From an uncultured Bacilli bacterium (GTDB lineage: Bacteria; Bacillota_I; Bacilli_A; RF39; UBA660), in assembly GCA_947593275.1 (NCBI GenBank), contig CANQDN010000081.1, forward strand, positions 1 through 5,666: DNA of 5,666 nt. The letters are read 5' to 3'. Under the pieces are notes generated by a model. That model ran no database searches. It was not told where the DNA came from and saw nothing but the letters and a program-made list of their open reading frames with translations. Both the position numbers and the translations under genes were made by a program. Shown in pieces: positions 1-5,087 of this stretch. Positions within the stretch are counted from its first letter, which is position 1. Every line of letters begins with the position of its first letter.

Positions 1-269
1 CTTTATGGCGCATTGCTACCGCTTTAGGTGTTGGTCTTCACGAGATTTGTTATGATAGTAATAGCTTAGGCAATAAAAATAACATGAAAAGTATCGAATA
101 TATCTGTGATAAATGTGGTAATACTCTTAATTTACCTATTGAAATAATCGATGTTTTTGAATTTATATATAATGTTGGTAAAAATAAAGACGCCTACCCA
201 TCTTTTAATTGTCCAAACTGTAATGGTAAGCTAATTCCTAAAAATTCTAACGATTTTTCCAAAATGTGA
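1..269 (+). CDS. XRE-family regulator with C-terminal zinc ribbon (partial, 5' end outside window)
   Basis: The reading frame is open from the first full codon at base 3 to the TGA at 267-269, giving the last 88 residues of a longer protein. The first visible residues (LWRIATALGVGLHEICY) match the last helices of an XRE/Cro-like helix-turn-helix domain. The equivalent stretch of the next gene is ALNNIATALETNITNLL. After a short linker comes a zinc-ribbon-like pair of knuckles, CDKC (visible residues 35-38) and CPNC (70-73), about 31 residues apart. The ATG at 84 would remove the helix-turn-helix part and has no clear ribosome binding site, so it is an internal methionine. The protein is probably a small DNA-binding regulator whose metal-binding tail senses or stabilises; the target is unknown. 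It is followed 58 bp later by a paralogue. Confidence 0.72.
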   Translation, partial: LWRIATALGVGLHEICYDSNSLGNKNNMKSIEYICDKCGNTLNLPIEIIDVFEFIYNVGKNKDAYPSFNCPNCNGKLIPKNSNDFSKM

Positions 270-289
270 CAAATTTCGCGCATCTTTTG

Positions 290-298
290 TGCTAATAT
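290..298 (+). promoter_or_regulatory. Possible extended -10 promoter for the second XRE gene
   Basis: TGCTAATAT lies 29 bp before the chosen start and fits an extended -10 element (TGn followed by a 4/6 match to TATAAT). The only TTGACA-like box upstream is GTGACA at 266-271, which would need a 21-bp spacer, so the -35 is poor. The gene may equally be read through from the upstream paralogue. Confidence 0.3.
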
Positions 299-327
299 GT
301 ACTTTGAAAGGAACCAAAAGGTGCTCT

Positions 328-717
328 ATGAATGATTTAGAATTATATAATGAAATAGGAAAAAACATTAAAAAAAGACGTAAAAGTCTTAATATAACTC
401 AGGAAAAACTGGCGGAAATAACTAATTACTCCCTATCTTTTATTGCTAATATTGAATCCCGAACTTATCAATCATTTTCCATCAGCGCTTTAAACAATAT
501 TGCAACCGCTCTCGAAACAAATATAACAAACTTACTTCCAAACGACACTCTTTATCTAACTAAAAGCCGCAAAATAAAGTGTCCCTATTGTCGTTATGAA
601 GCTTTAATACCTAAAGAAATAAACAAACTATTAACTTATATTGAAGATTTAACCAAAGGTGAAATAAAACTTACTTGCCCCGATTGTCAAAAAAAATTCC
701 CACTAAAAAAGAGTTAA
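328..717 (+). CDS. XRE-family transcriptional regulator with C-terminal zinc ribbon
   Basis: This gene encodes a 129-residue protein. Residues 7-70 form an XRE/Cro-type helix-turn-helix: IGKNIKKRRKSLNITQEKLA, then a recognition-helix region (NYSLSFIANIESR) and the closing ALNNIATALE helix. Residues 85-88 (CPYC) and 117-120 (CPDC) form a CxxC...CxxC zinc ribbon. The ATG at 328 was chosen because AAAGGTG ends 4 bases before it and the helix-turn-helix begins normally there. A GTG at 289 would add 13 unconserved residues. Its architecture matches the upstream partial gene, so the two are tandem paralogues, probably one transcription unit. It converges on prfB and the two stop codons overlap. It likely represses its own operon or a neighbour; the ligand and the operator are unknown. 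Confidence 0.85.
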   Translation: MNDLELYNEIGKNIKKRRKSLNITQEKLAEITNYSLSFIANIESRTYQSFSISALNNIATALETNITNLLPNDTLYLTKSRKIKCPYCRYEALIPKEINKLLTYIEDLTKGEIKLTCPDCQKKFPLKKS

Positions 718-725
718 TCTTTTTT
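705..725. terminator. Symmetric hairpin over the overlapping stop codons (possible bidirectional terminator)
   Basis: AAAAAAGA (705-712) and TCTTTTTT (718-725) are perfect 8-bp arms around the 5-base loop GTTAA. On either strand the hairpin has an A-tract on the way in and a T-tract on the way out, as in compact bidirectional terminators between convergent genes. The stop codons of the XRE gene (715-717) and prfB (714-716, complement) both lie in the loop. The stem has a single G-C pair, so its strength is uncertain, but there is no other room for a terminator. Confidence 0.45.
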
Positions 726-1788
726 CATCTTTAAAACACTATAAATTAACTCTTTTAAATCTCCATCTAATACACTTTCAGGATCATTTTCTTCATAATT
801 AGATCTATGATCTTTAACTAGTTTATAAGGCTCTAAAATATAACTTCTTATCTGACTACCAAAGTTAATATCATCTATATCTCCCGTAATATTTTTAAGC
901 TTACTTTCTTGTTCTTTTAATTTCAATTGATAAAGTTTATTTTGCAAAATCTTTAAAGCCATCTCTTTATTTCTAAGTTGACTTCTTTCTACCTGACAGG
1001 TAACAACTGTTTTTGTTGGCAAATGGGTAATTCTAACCGCTGAATTAGAAGTATTTACCGATTGTCCTCCTGCCCCACTAGAATGATATACATCTATTTT
1101 TAAATCTTCCGGTTTTAAGATAATATCTCCAAGCTCTCCAAATTCTGGAGTAACACTAACAGACGCAAAAGAAGTATGTCTCCTTTTATTCGCATCAAAA
1201 GGTGAAATCCTCACTAATCTATGAACTCCCATTTCATTTTTAAGATAACCATAAGCATAAAACCCTTCTATATATAATGTTGCACTCTTAATACCTGCTT
1301 GATCCCCATCTTGCATGTCAATAACTTTATATTTATAATTATTTTTATCCAAAAATCTCTCATACATTCTAAGTAACATACTAGCCCAATCACAAGACTC
1401 AGTTCCCCCCGCTCCTGGATGAATCTCCAAATAACAACTATTATTATCATAAGGTCCCTTAAATAAAGTATTAATTTCTATTTTATGAATATCTTCCTTT
1501 AATTTATTTATGTTATCTAAACTTATATCTTCTATCTCTAATAATTCTTTAGCTATACTTATATTATCTTCTAAATTATTATATAGATCTAATATTTTAT
1601 TAATATTTTTTAATTGTTGATAAGTCTCATTAGCACTGGTAACATTATCCCAAAAATGCTCTTCATTAACTATATTTAAAAGACTACTTTTTTCTTTCTC
1701 TAACTCATCAACATCAAAGAGACCTCCCAATATCTCTAAGTTTTTCCTCTAATTTTACTAAAATATCCAACTTTTCTTTTTTTTCCAT
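714..1788 (-). CDS. prfB: Peptide chain release factor 2, with programmed +1 frameshift
   Basis: RF2 recognises UAA and UGA stop codons on the ribosome and triggers release of the finished protein. The first frame starts at the ATG at 1786-1788 (MEKKEKLDILVKLEEKLRDI...) and reaches an in-frame UGA at 1714-1716 after 24 codons. At CTT-TGA the ribosome slips +1 and continues as DVDELEKEK..., giving about 357 residues, normal for RF2. In the full protein, HPGAGGTES is at about 123-131, the RF2 stop-reading tripeptide SPF at 195-197, and the catalytic GGQ (in SSGAGGQSVN) at 240-242. SPF rather than the PxT motif of RF1 identifies it as RF2. A GGTGG element lies 8 bases before the ATG. The gene appears to be single, with its own promoter, and not downstream of secA as in many Firmicutes. 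Its stop overlaps that of the convergent XRE gene. Confidence 0.97.
1714..1728 (-). promoter_or_regulatory. prfB: prfB programmed +1 frameshift site (internal Shine-Dalgarno and CTT-TGA)
   Basis: Read on the minus strand, this is GGGAGG (1728-1723), TCT, CTT, TGA. The internal Shine-Dalgarno sits 3 bases before the CTT slip codon, the spacing known to drive the +1 shift. When RF2 is scarce the ribosome pauses at UGA and slips so that GAT is read next, making RF2 and closing an autoregulatory loop. The base after UGA is T, whereas most known sites have C. The unshifted frame then meets two more UGA codons, at 1708-1710 and 1705-1707. Confidence 0.93.
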
Positions 1789-1812
1789 TTTAAAATCCAC
1801 CAATCTATACCA

Positions 1813-1841
1813 ATAATACCATTTATTTCTTTTAATTTCAA
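1813..1841 (-). promoter_or_regulatory. prfB promoter (sigma-A type)
   Basis: On the minus strand TTGAAA (1841-1836) is followed after exactly 17 bp by TATTAT (1818-1813); each box matches consensus at 5 of 6 positions. Transcription would start near 1806, leaving a leader of fewer than 20 bases with a GGTGG ribosome binding element before the ATG at 1788. Confidence 0.72.
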
Positions 1842-1861
1842 CTAGTATATTTTTTTAGGAT

Positions 1862-1867
1862 TATAAT
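1862..1867 (+). promoter_or_regulatory. Candidate -10 box for the tspO-like gene
   Basis: A perfect TATAAT lies 29 bp before the tspO-like start. No good -35 is present at 16-18 bp, and the site where one would lie overlaps the -35 of the divergent prfB promoter. The promoter may be weak or activator-dependent. Confidence 0.4.
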
Positions 1868-1896
1868 AAACTATTAAAAAGGAGGCAATTTAAAAG

Positions 1897-2355
1897 ATGT
1901 CAAAAATAAAAACATACTTAAAAACTATTCTTATCCCTTTAATAATAAGCGGAATAATTACTATTTTTACTAAACCATCTACAGCCTATCAAGAATTAAT
2001 AAAACCCCCTCTAGCTCCCCCAAGTATTGTTTTTCCAATCGTTTGGACTATACTTTATATCTTAATGGGTATCAGCTATGGCATGTTAGTAATTAATAAA
2101 GATAATGATGAAACAGTTAAAAAATCTTATTACACTCAGTTGATCTTAAACTTTTTATGGCCAGTCATCTTCTTTGGTTTAAAATGGCGTTTTATCGCAT
2201 TAATTTGGATAATTCTTCTTGCTGCTTTCGTTTTAAAGATGATTTTAACATTTTATAAAAAGAGTAAAAAAACTGGCTTACTCCAAATTCCCTATTTAAT
2301 ATGGGTATTATTTGCAACTTACTTAAATCTATTCTTCTACATATTAAATAGATAA
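1897..2355 (+). CDS. tspO: TspO/MBR family membrane protein (tryptophan-rich sensory protein)
   Basis: The gene encodes a 152-residue, very hydrophobic protein of the TspO/peripheral benzodiazepine receptor family, small five-helix membrane proteins that bind porphyrins and sterol-like ligands and have been linked to tetrapyrrole handling and oxidative stress. Five transmembrane segments are visible at about 8-25, 43-66, 79-98, 100-119 and 130-150. Family signatures are KPPLAPPSIVFPIVWTILY (36-54), with the proline-rich loop after helix 1 and the start of helix 2; LNFLWP (84-89) in helix 3; and PYLIWVLFATYLN (132-144) in helix 5. AAAGGAGG precedes the ATG by 11 bases, slightly long. Length is normal. 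It is divergent from prfB and monocistronic, with a terminator just after the stop. The family is clear; the ligand in this organism is not. Confidence 0.93.
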   Translation: MSKIKTYLKTILIPLIISGIITIFTKPSTAYQELIKPPLAPPSIVFPIVWTILYILMGISYGMLVINKDNDETVKKSYYTQLILNFLWPVIFFGLKWRFIALIWIILLAAFVLKMILTFYKKSKKTGLLQIPYLIWVLFATYLNLFFYILNR

Positions 2356-2390
2356 AAAAATTCAAGACAAATTAAATGCCTTGATTTTTT
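2355..2390. terminator. Probable bidirectional intrinsic terminator between convergent genes
   Basis: The arms TCAAG (2362-2366) and CTTGA (2380-2384) pair, with a further CA/TG pair inside one mismatch. They are flanked by A7 (2354-2360) and T6 (2385-2390), which extend the stem past one T-T mismatch. On both strands the hairpin ends in a T-run, so it can serve the tspO-like gene (plus) and the 115-aa gene (minus, ending at 2433). A competing stem, TGATTT/AAATCA (2382-2387 with 2397-2402), is also possible. Confidence 0.6.
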
Positions 2391-2432
2391 ATACTTAAAT
2401 CAGCATTATAATTAATATTTAACTATTATCCT

Positions 2433-2780
2433 CTATTTTTTTAATTTTAAAGTCCTACTCAAATCTAAAGATTCATCTTTTACATTTTGAAGCTCTTCCC
2501 CACAGGATGGAACATAATCCGGATTTATATGTTTAATCACTGTTACTCCATTTAGATCATATTTATATTCATAATAAATGCTACCTTCCATATCTTTATC
2601 TATAATTTCTTCTACCTTTTTTATATCTTCAAGTGCATCTCCCCAGAGTGGACTATAATTCATTTGTCTCTCTTTTTTTATCTTTTTACGTAGTCTTTCC
2701 TGTGCTTCCCTTTTTTTACGCTCATTCTGACGCTCTTTTTCATACATATAACACATAAAACTATGACGTTCGTCCCACAT
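2433..2780 (-). CDS. Hypothetical charged protein with a duplicated YxPxxGxxL motif
   Basis: I do not recognise this 115-residue protein. Residues 12-39 are almost entirely charged (YEKERQNERKKREAQERL and on), which suggests a single helix or coiled coil and possibly nucleic-acid or ribosome contact. The rest contains two copies of a short motif: NYSPLWGDALEDIKK (41-55) and DYVPSCGEELQNVKD (88-102). They share Y, P, G, L and K at the same spacing plus conservative E/Q, D/N and I/V changes. There is no signal peptide or membrane segment, so it is probably cytosolic. The ATG at 2780 is supported by AAGGAG 11 bases upstream, and a sigma-A promoter is visible further up. It is transcribed alone, convergent with the tspO-like gene. 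Reading-frame length, start signals and the conserved repeat make it a convincing gene; function is unknown. Confidence 0.8.
   Translation of the reverse strand: MWDERHSFMCYMYEKERQNERKKREAQERLRKKIKKERQMNYSPLWGDALEDIKKVEEIIDKDMEGSIYYEYKYDLNGVTVIKHINPDYVPSCGEELQNVKDESLDLSRTLKLKK
2475..2660 (-). repeat. Internal duplicated 15-codon motif in the hypothetical gene
   Basis: The copies at 2616-2660 and 2475-2519 encode NYSPLWGDALEDIKK and DYVPSCGEELQNVKD. Aligned without gaps, about two thirds of the 45 bases agree (30 by my hand count). The copies are separated by 32 codons, which include a YYEYKYDLNGVTVIKH segment of likely beta strands. Confidence 0.6.
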
Positions 2781-2816
2781 TTTTTAACAAACTCCTTTCA
2801 TTAAATAATATCTCCA

Positions 2817-2831
2817 TTTATTTCAAATAAA
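2817..2831. promoter_or_regulatory. Perfect AT-rich palindrome, possible operator
   Basis: TTTATTT and AAATAAA are 7-bp arms around a single C. The palindrome lies in the predicted leader of the 115-aa gene, between its start of transcription (near 2841) and its ribosome binding site (2792-2797). The position suits a repressor site, but in DNA this AT-rich such a palindrome can arise by chance. Confidence 0.3.
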
Positions 2832-2847
2832 AACAAAATTTATCTTT

Positions 2848-2876
2848 ATTATATAGTTTTTTTATTTTTTAATCAA
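2848..2876 (-). promoter_or_regulatory. Sigma-A promoter of the 115-aa gene
   Basis: On the minus strand TTGATT (2876-2871) is followed after 17 bp by a perfect TATAAT (2853-2848). The spacer is mostly A, as in strong low-GC promoters. The predicted leader is about 60 bases. Confidence 0.68.
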
Positions 2877-2941
2877 CTTATTTTTTCAAATATAACAATC
2901 TAGTTTTTTTATTCAACCCTCCAAAATGATTGCTTATTTAA

Positions 2942-3064
2942 CTTATCACAAAAATATTATTATTATATAAAAATACTATAAATGGTTTCTTAGATACCGC
3001 AATTACTATTGCAACTGATCAATTAATAGAAGATCAAGAAAGAACCATTAAAAAAACCTTTTAG
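2942..3064 (+). pseudogene. Possible 3' remnant of a small gene
   Basis: A reading frame without a usable start codon is open from 2942 to a TAG at 3062-3064. Its last part reads GFLDTAITIATDQLIEDQER followed by TIKKTF, which looks like an ordinary helical protein end. The DNA from about 2984 to 3046 is less AT-rich than its flanks. A good plus-strand terminator follows 24 bases later, as expected after a real gene. There is no in-frame ATG, GTG or TTG with a ribosome binding site, and TAA at 2939-2941 closes the frame upstream. I read it as the decayed tail of a lost plus-strand gene. The same bases can fold (see findings), so a structured RNA is the alternative. The gene family is not recognised. 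Confidence 0.33.
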
Positions 3065-3087
3065 TCATTCTCTAAAATTAGTAACTT

Positions 3088-3130
3088 TTAAAATGTCACC
3101 TGTTTAATAGATGACATTTTAATTTTCTTT
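3088..3130 (+). terminator. Intrinsic terminator with an 11-bp perfect stem
   Basis: TTAAAATGTCA (3088-3098) pairs perfectly with TGACATTTTAA (3112-3122) around a 13-base loop, followed on the plus strand by TTTTCTTTATTTT. On the minus strand the stem is the same but the T-tract after it is poor, so it best serves plus-strand transcription from the orphan segment at 2942-3064. It may also stop transcripts leaving the acetyltransferase gene. Confidence 0.65.
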
Positions 3131-3194
3131 ATTTTACATAATTATTTTTAAGTTTTTTAGACCAAACTATAATAATCAAAAGAATCCTATCAAC

Positions 3195-3722
3195 TCAAAT
3201 TTTTTCTTTAATCATCAAAGCATATGTTTGAACTATTCCTATTGTATCATTTGTATCAAAATAATCTTTTATATAAAAACCACATTTTTTATAGCAATTT
3301 ATAGCTTTTTGATTATTTTTTAATGGACACATGACTAATAATTCCACATTTTTTTCTTTATATAAAAATTCAGATAATTTATTTATTGCTGAACTTCCAA
3401 TTCCTTTATTATGCTCATTTAATTCTCCAATAAATACATCAATTTCATAAATATAATTACCTTTTAGATGATACAATTCTTTATCTTCAAGATCTACCAA
3501 TTTATACTGAATAATACCAACAGGTCTTTTTTTATATTCAATCATATAAACTGGAACTTTTGCTGTCTTTAAAGTTCTAGGATAATATTTTTCTTTTATT
3601 TCTTTATAATTTAATTTTCTCTGTTCAAAACTAGAATATATTTCTTCTTCCTGATACCATTTTTCTAACAATTTATAATCCGTATCAGTATCCTTCAATA
3701 ATCTAATATCAACATCACTCAT
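3195..3722 (-). CDS. GNAT family N-acetyltransferase (AAC(6')-Ie-like)
   Basis: The protein is 175 residues if started at the ATG at 3722 and belongs to the GNAT fold, which transfers acetyl from acetyl-CoA to an amine. The core motif A is EIDVFIGELNEHNKGIGS (93-110), with the acetyl-CoA pyrophosphate loop NKGIGS. Motif B is NNQKAINCYKKCGF (136-149). The opening IRLLKDTD...LLEKWYQEEE and the IDVFIGE...KGIG block resemble the AAC(6')-Ie aminoglycoside acetyltransferase branch, but many relatives act on other substrates and resistance cannot be claimed. GAAGGA (3738-3733) lies 10 bases before the ATG at 3722. The frame extends upstream to an ATG at 3779 that overlaps the end of rhuM by 17 bp; that start lacks a clear ribosome binding site and adds a lysine-rich tail untypical of the family. 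It is probably cotranscribed with rhuM. The stop is TGA. Confidence 0.88.
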   Translation of the reverse strand: MSDVDIRLLKDTDTDYKLLEKWYQEEEIYSSFEQRKLNYKEIKEKYYPRTLKTAKVPVYMIEYKKRPVGIIQYKLVDLEDKELYHLKGNYIYEIDVFIGELNEHNKGIGSSAINKLSEFLYKEKNVELLVMCPLKNNQKAINCYKKCGFYIKDYFDTNDTIGIVQTYALMIKEKI

Positions 3723-3732
3723 AAAAATCGCA

Positions 3733-3738
3733 TCCTTC
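3733..3738 (-). promoter_or_regulatory. Ribosome binding site that decides the acetyltransferase start
   Basis: GAAGGA read on the minus strand lies 10 bases before the ATG at 3722. The other in-frame ATGs at 3740, 3752 and 3779 have no comparable purine block at a suitable distance. Confidence 0.5.
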
Positions 3739-3762
3739 ATTATTTTGAACATAAATTTTTTG

Positions 3763-4770
3763 TTATCTTTCTTTATCATCTATCTTTTTACTTATACCCT
3801 TTAATGTTTCTAAATACGCTTTTTCCACTGGACTAATTTCTTTAACTTGATATTTTCTATATTCACTTTTTGCTTTTTTAATGGCTTCATCATGACTTAT
3901 AGTACCAGTGCCCATTAATTTTTCTCCAGTAGTAGATAATATCAAATCAAGCTCTTTTATATAATCTTCCATATACATTTGTTTATGCCTAATTGCTTGA
4001 ATTTCAGCAAAATCAAAATACCCTGATACTAAATTATTTAAAATCTTTAACTCTTCCTCTGTCAAATAATTTTTAGCAATAACAACATCACTCATAACCG
4101 GAATATCACCACTAAATGTTGTAAGTCCCATAAATGGTTTTTCCGCATTCGCTCTTTCATAAATTACTTCTGAAGCAGTATGACCATGGGTAGCAAAATG
4201 AAGTTTATTTTGGACAATTTTAAAAAACTCAATAGACTTTTCATCTTTAGGATTATAATCAACTGCAGTAGCATATAAATCCAAAACTTGGCGATAAAGA
4301 ACTTTTTCTGAAGATCTAATATCCTTTATTCTAGCAAGTAATTCTTTCCAGTAATTGCCACCAGCATTGCCTTTAAGACGTTCATCATCTAAAATAAAAC
4401 CTTTAATCATATACTCTTTTAATCTTTCAGTAGCCCACTTTCTAAAATTAGTGGCTATTTTAGATTTAATACGATATCCTAAAGAAATAATCATATCTAA
4501 ATTATAAAATGGAATTTCTCGTGATACCTCTCTATTTCCTTCTTTTCGAACTTGTCGGAAATTCTGACATGTTGAAATTTTATCCAATTCTCCCTCTAAA
4601 TATATATTGTTTATATGTTCAATAATATTTGTCCTTGAAGTTTTAAAAAGCAATGCCATTTGTTGCTGTGATAACCAAACAGTTTCATTTTCCAATTTTA
4701 CATCAATTTTAGTTTCTCCATCCTCTGTTTGATAAATCACAATATTATTAGAATTTTCTTTCTTATTCAT
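3763..4770 (-). CDS. rhuM: RhuM family protein (virulence RhuM)
   Basis: A 335-residue protein of full family length. RhuM was named from Salmonella pathogenicity island 3; homologues are widespread on genomic islands, prophages and beside restriction-modification genes, and their biochemical role is not settled. Residues 31-55 (VWLSQQQMALLFKTSRTNII...) look like a helix-turn-helix. Residues 86-124 (IPFYNLDMIISLGYRIKS, then NFRKWATERLKEYMIKGF) are the KilA-N/ORF-N-like part shared across the family. The signature block is KLHFATHGHTASEVIYERAN and AEKPFMGLTTF (189-219). A charged tail follows (295-335). AAGGAGGTG (4784-4776) lies 5 bases before the ATG, an almost perfect ribosome binding site, so the start is secure. 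The acetyltransferase frame follows immediately. No catalytic motif is evident and no frameshift or truncation is seen. Confidence 0.93.
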   Translation of the reverse strand: MNKKENSNNIVIYQTEDGETKIDVKLENETVWLSQQQMALLFKTSRTNIIEHINNIYLEGELDKISTCQNFRQVRKEGNREVSREIPFYNLDMIISLGYRIKSKIATNFRKWATERLKEYMIKGFILDDERLKGNAGGNYWKELLARIKDIRSSEKVLYRQVLDLYATAVDYNPKDEKSIEFFKIVQNKLHFATHGHTASEVIYERANAEKPFMGLTTFSGDIPVMSDVVIAKNYLTEEELKILNNLVSGYFDFAEIQAIRHKQMYMEDYIKELDLILSTTGEKLMGTGTISHDEAIKKAKSEYRKYQVKEISPVEKAYLETLKGISKKIDDKER

Positions 4771-4855
4771 ACATACACCTCCTTAAATTTTAAAATAAAA
4801 ACTACAATAACATATTTAGAATTACCACTAAAACTTTAGTATTTCCTTCCTAATC

Positions 4856-4886
4856 ATTATAAAATATTTTTTTCATTTCCATTCAA
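4856..4886 (-). promoter_or_regulatory. Candidate proximal promoter of rhuM
   Basis: On the minus strand TTGAAT (4886-4881) precedes a perfect TATAAT (4861-4856) with a 19-bp spacer, longer than ideal. The leader would be about 80 bases. Confidence 0.42.
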
Positions 4887-4943
4887 TTTATCTTTCACAT
4901 TTACACCGCCCTAAAATAATCTAATAATTTATATATACATATT

Positions 4944-4972
4944 ATTATACTATTAGTAATAACACTAAGCAA
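4944..4972 (-). promoter_or_regulatory. Candidate distal promoter of rhuM
   Basis: On the minus strand TTGCTT (4972-4967) precedes a perfect TATAAT (4949-4944) with a 17-bp spacer. The -35 matches consensus only at TTG. An imperfect AT-rich inverted repeat at 4921-4956, with outer arms CTAATA/TATTAG, overlaps the -10 and could be an operator. The leader would be about 165 bases. Confidence 0.38.
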
Positions 4973-5029
4973 GCAATAAATTTCTAGTTCAAACATTTAT
5001 ATTTTTTCTATACATTACCATCCATTCAT

Positions 5030-5064
5030 AAAAAAATGTCAACAAAGTTATATTTGCTAACATT
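5030..5064 (-). terminator. Strong intrinsic terminator after the KilA-N gene
   Basis: Read on the minus strand from 5064, AATGTTAGCAAA pairs over 12 bp (including two G-U pairs) with TTTGTTGACATT around the 6-base loop TATAAC, followed by seven T. It lies 24 bases after the KilA-N stop and separates that gene from rhuM, which therefore needs its own promoter. Confidence 0.83.
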
Positions 5065-5087
5065 CTCATCTTATATAATTTTTATTG

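Noticed and set aside
84..269. A separate 61-aa gene starting at the ATG at 84
   Set aside because: The frame is open to the window edge and the upstream residues match the helix-turn-helix end of the next gene, so 84 is an internal methionine.
289..327. GTG start at 289 for the second XRE gene
   Set aside because: It overlaps the putative -10, has no ribosome binding site and adds residues outside the domain; ATG at 328 has AAAGGTG at a usable distance.
1268..1450. 60-aa minus-strand frame
   Set aside because: It lies entirely within prfB in another frame, with no start signals; a shadow.
1714..1730. TTG at 1730 as the prfB start, or the UGA as a disabling mutation
   Set aside because: The Shine-Dalgarno, CTT-TGA and upstream 24-codon frame are the standard RF2 frameshift arrangement, so the gene is intact and starts at 1788.
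3168..3173. TATAAT on the plus strand as a promoter antisense to the acetyltransferase
   Set aside because: No -35 at a suitable distance and no gene downstream on that strand; expected by chance in AT-rich DNA.
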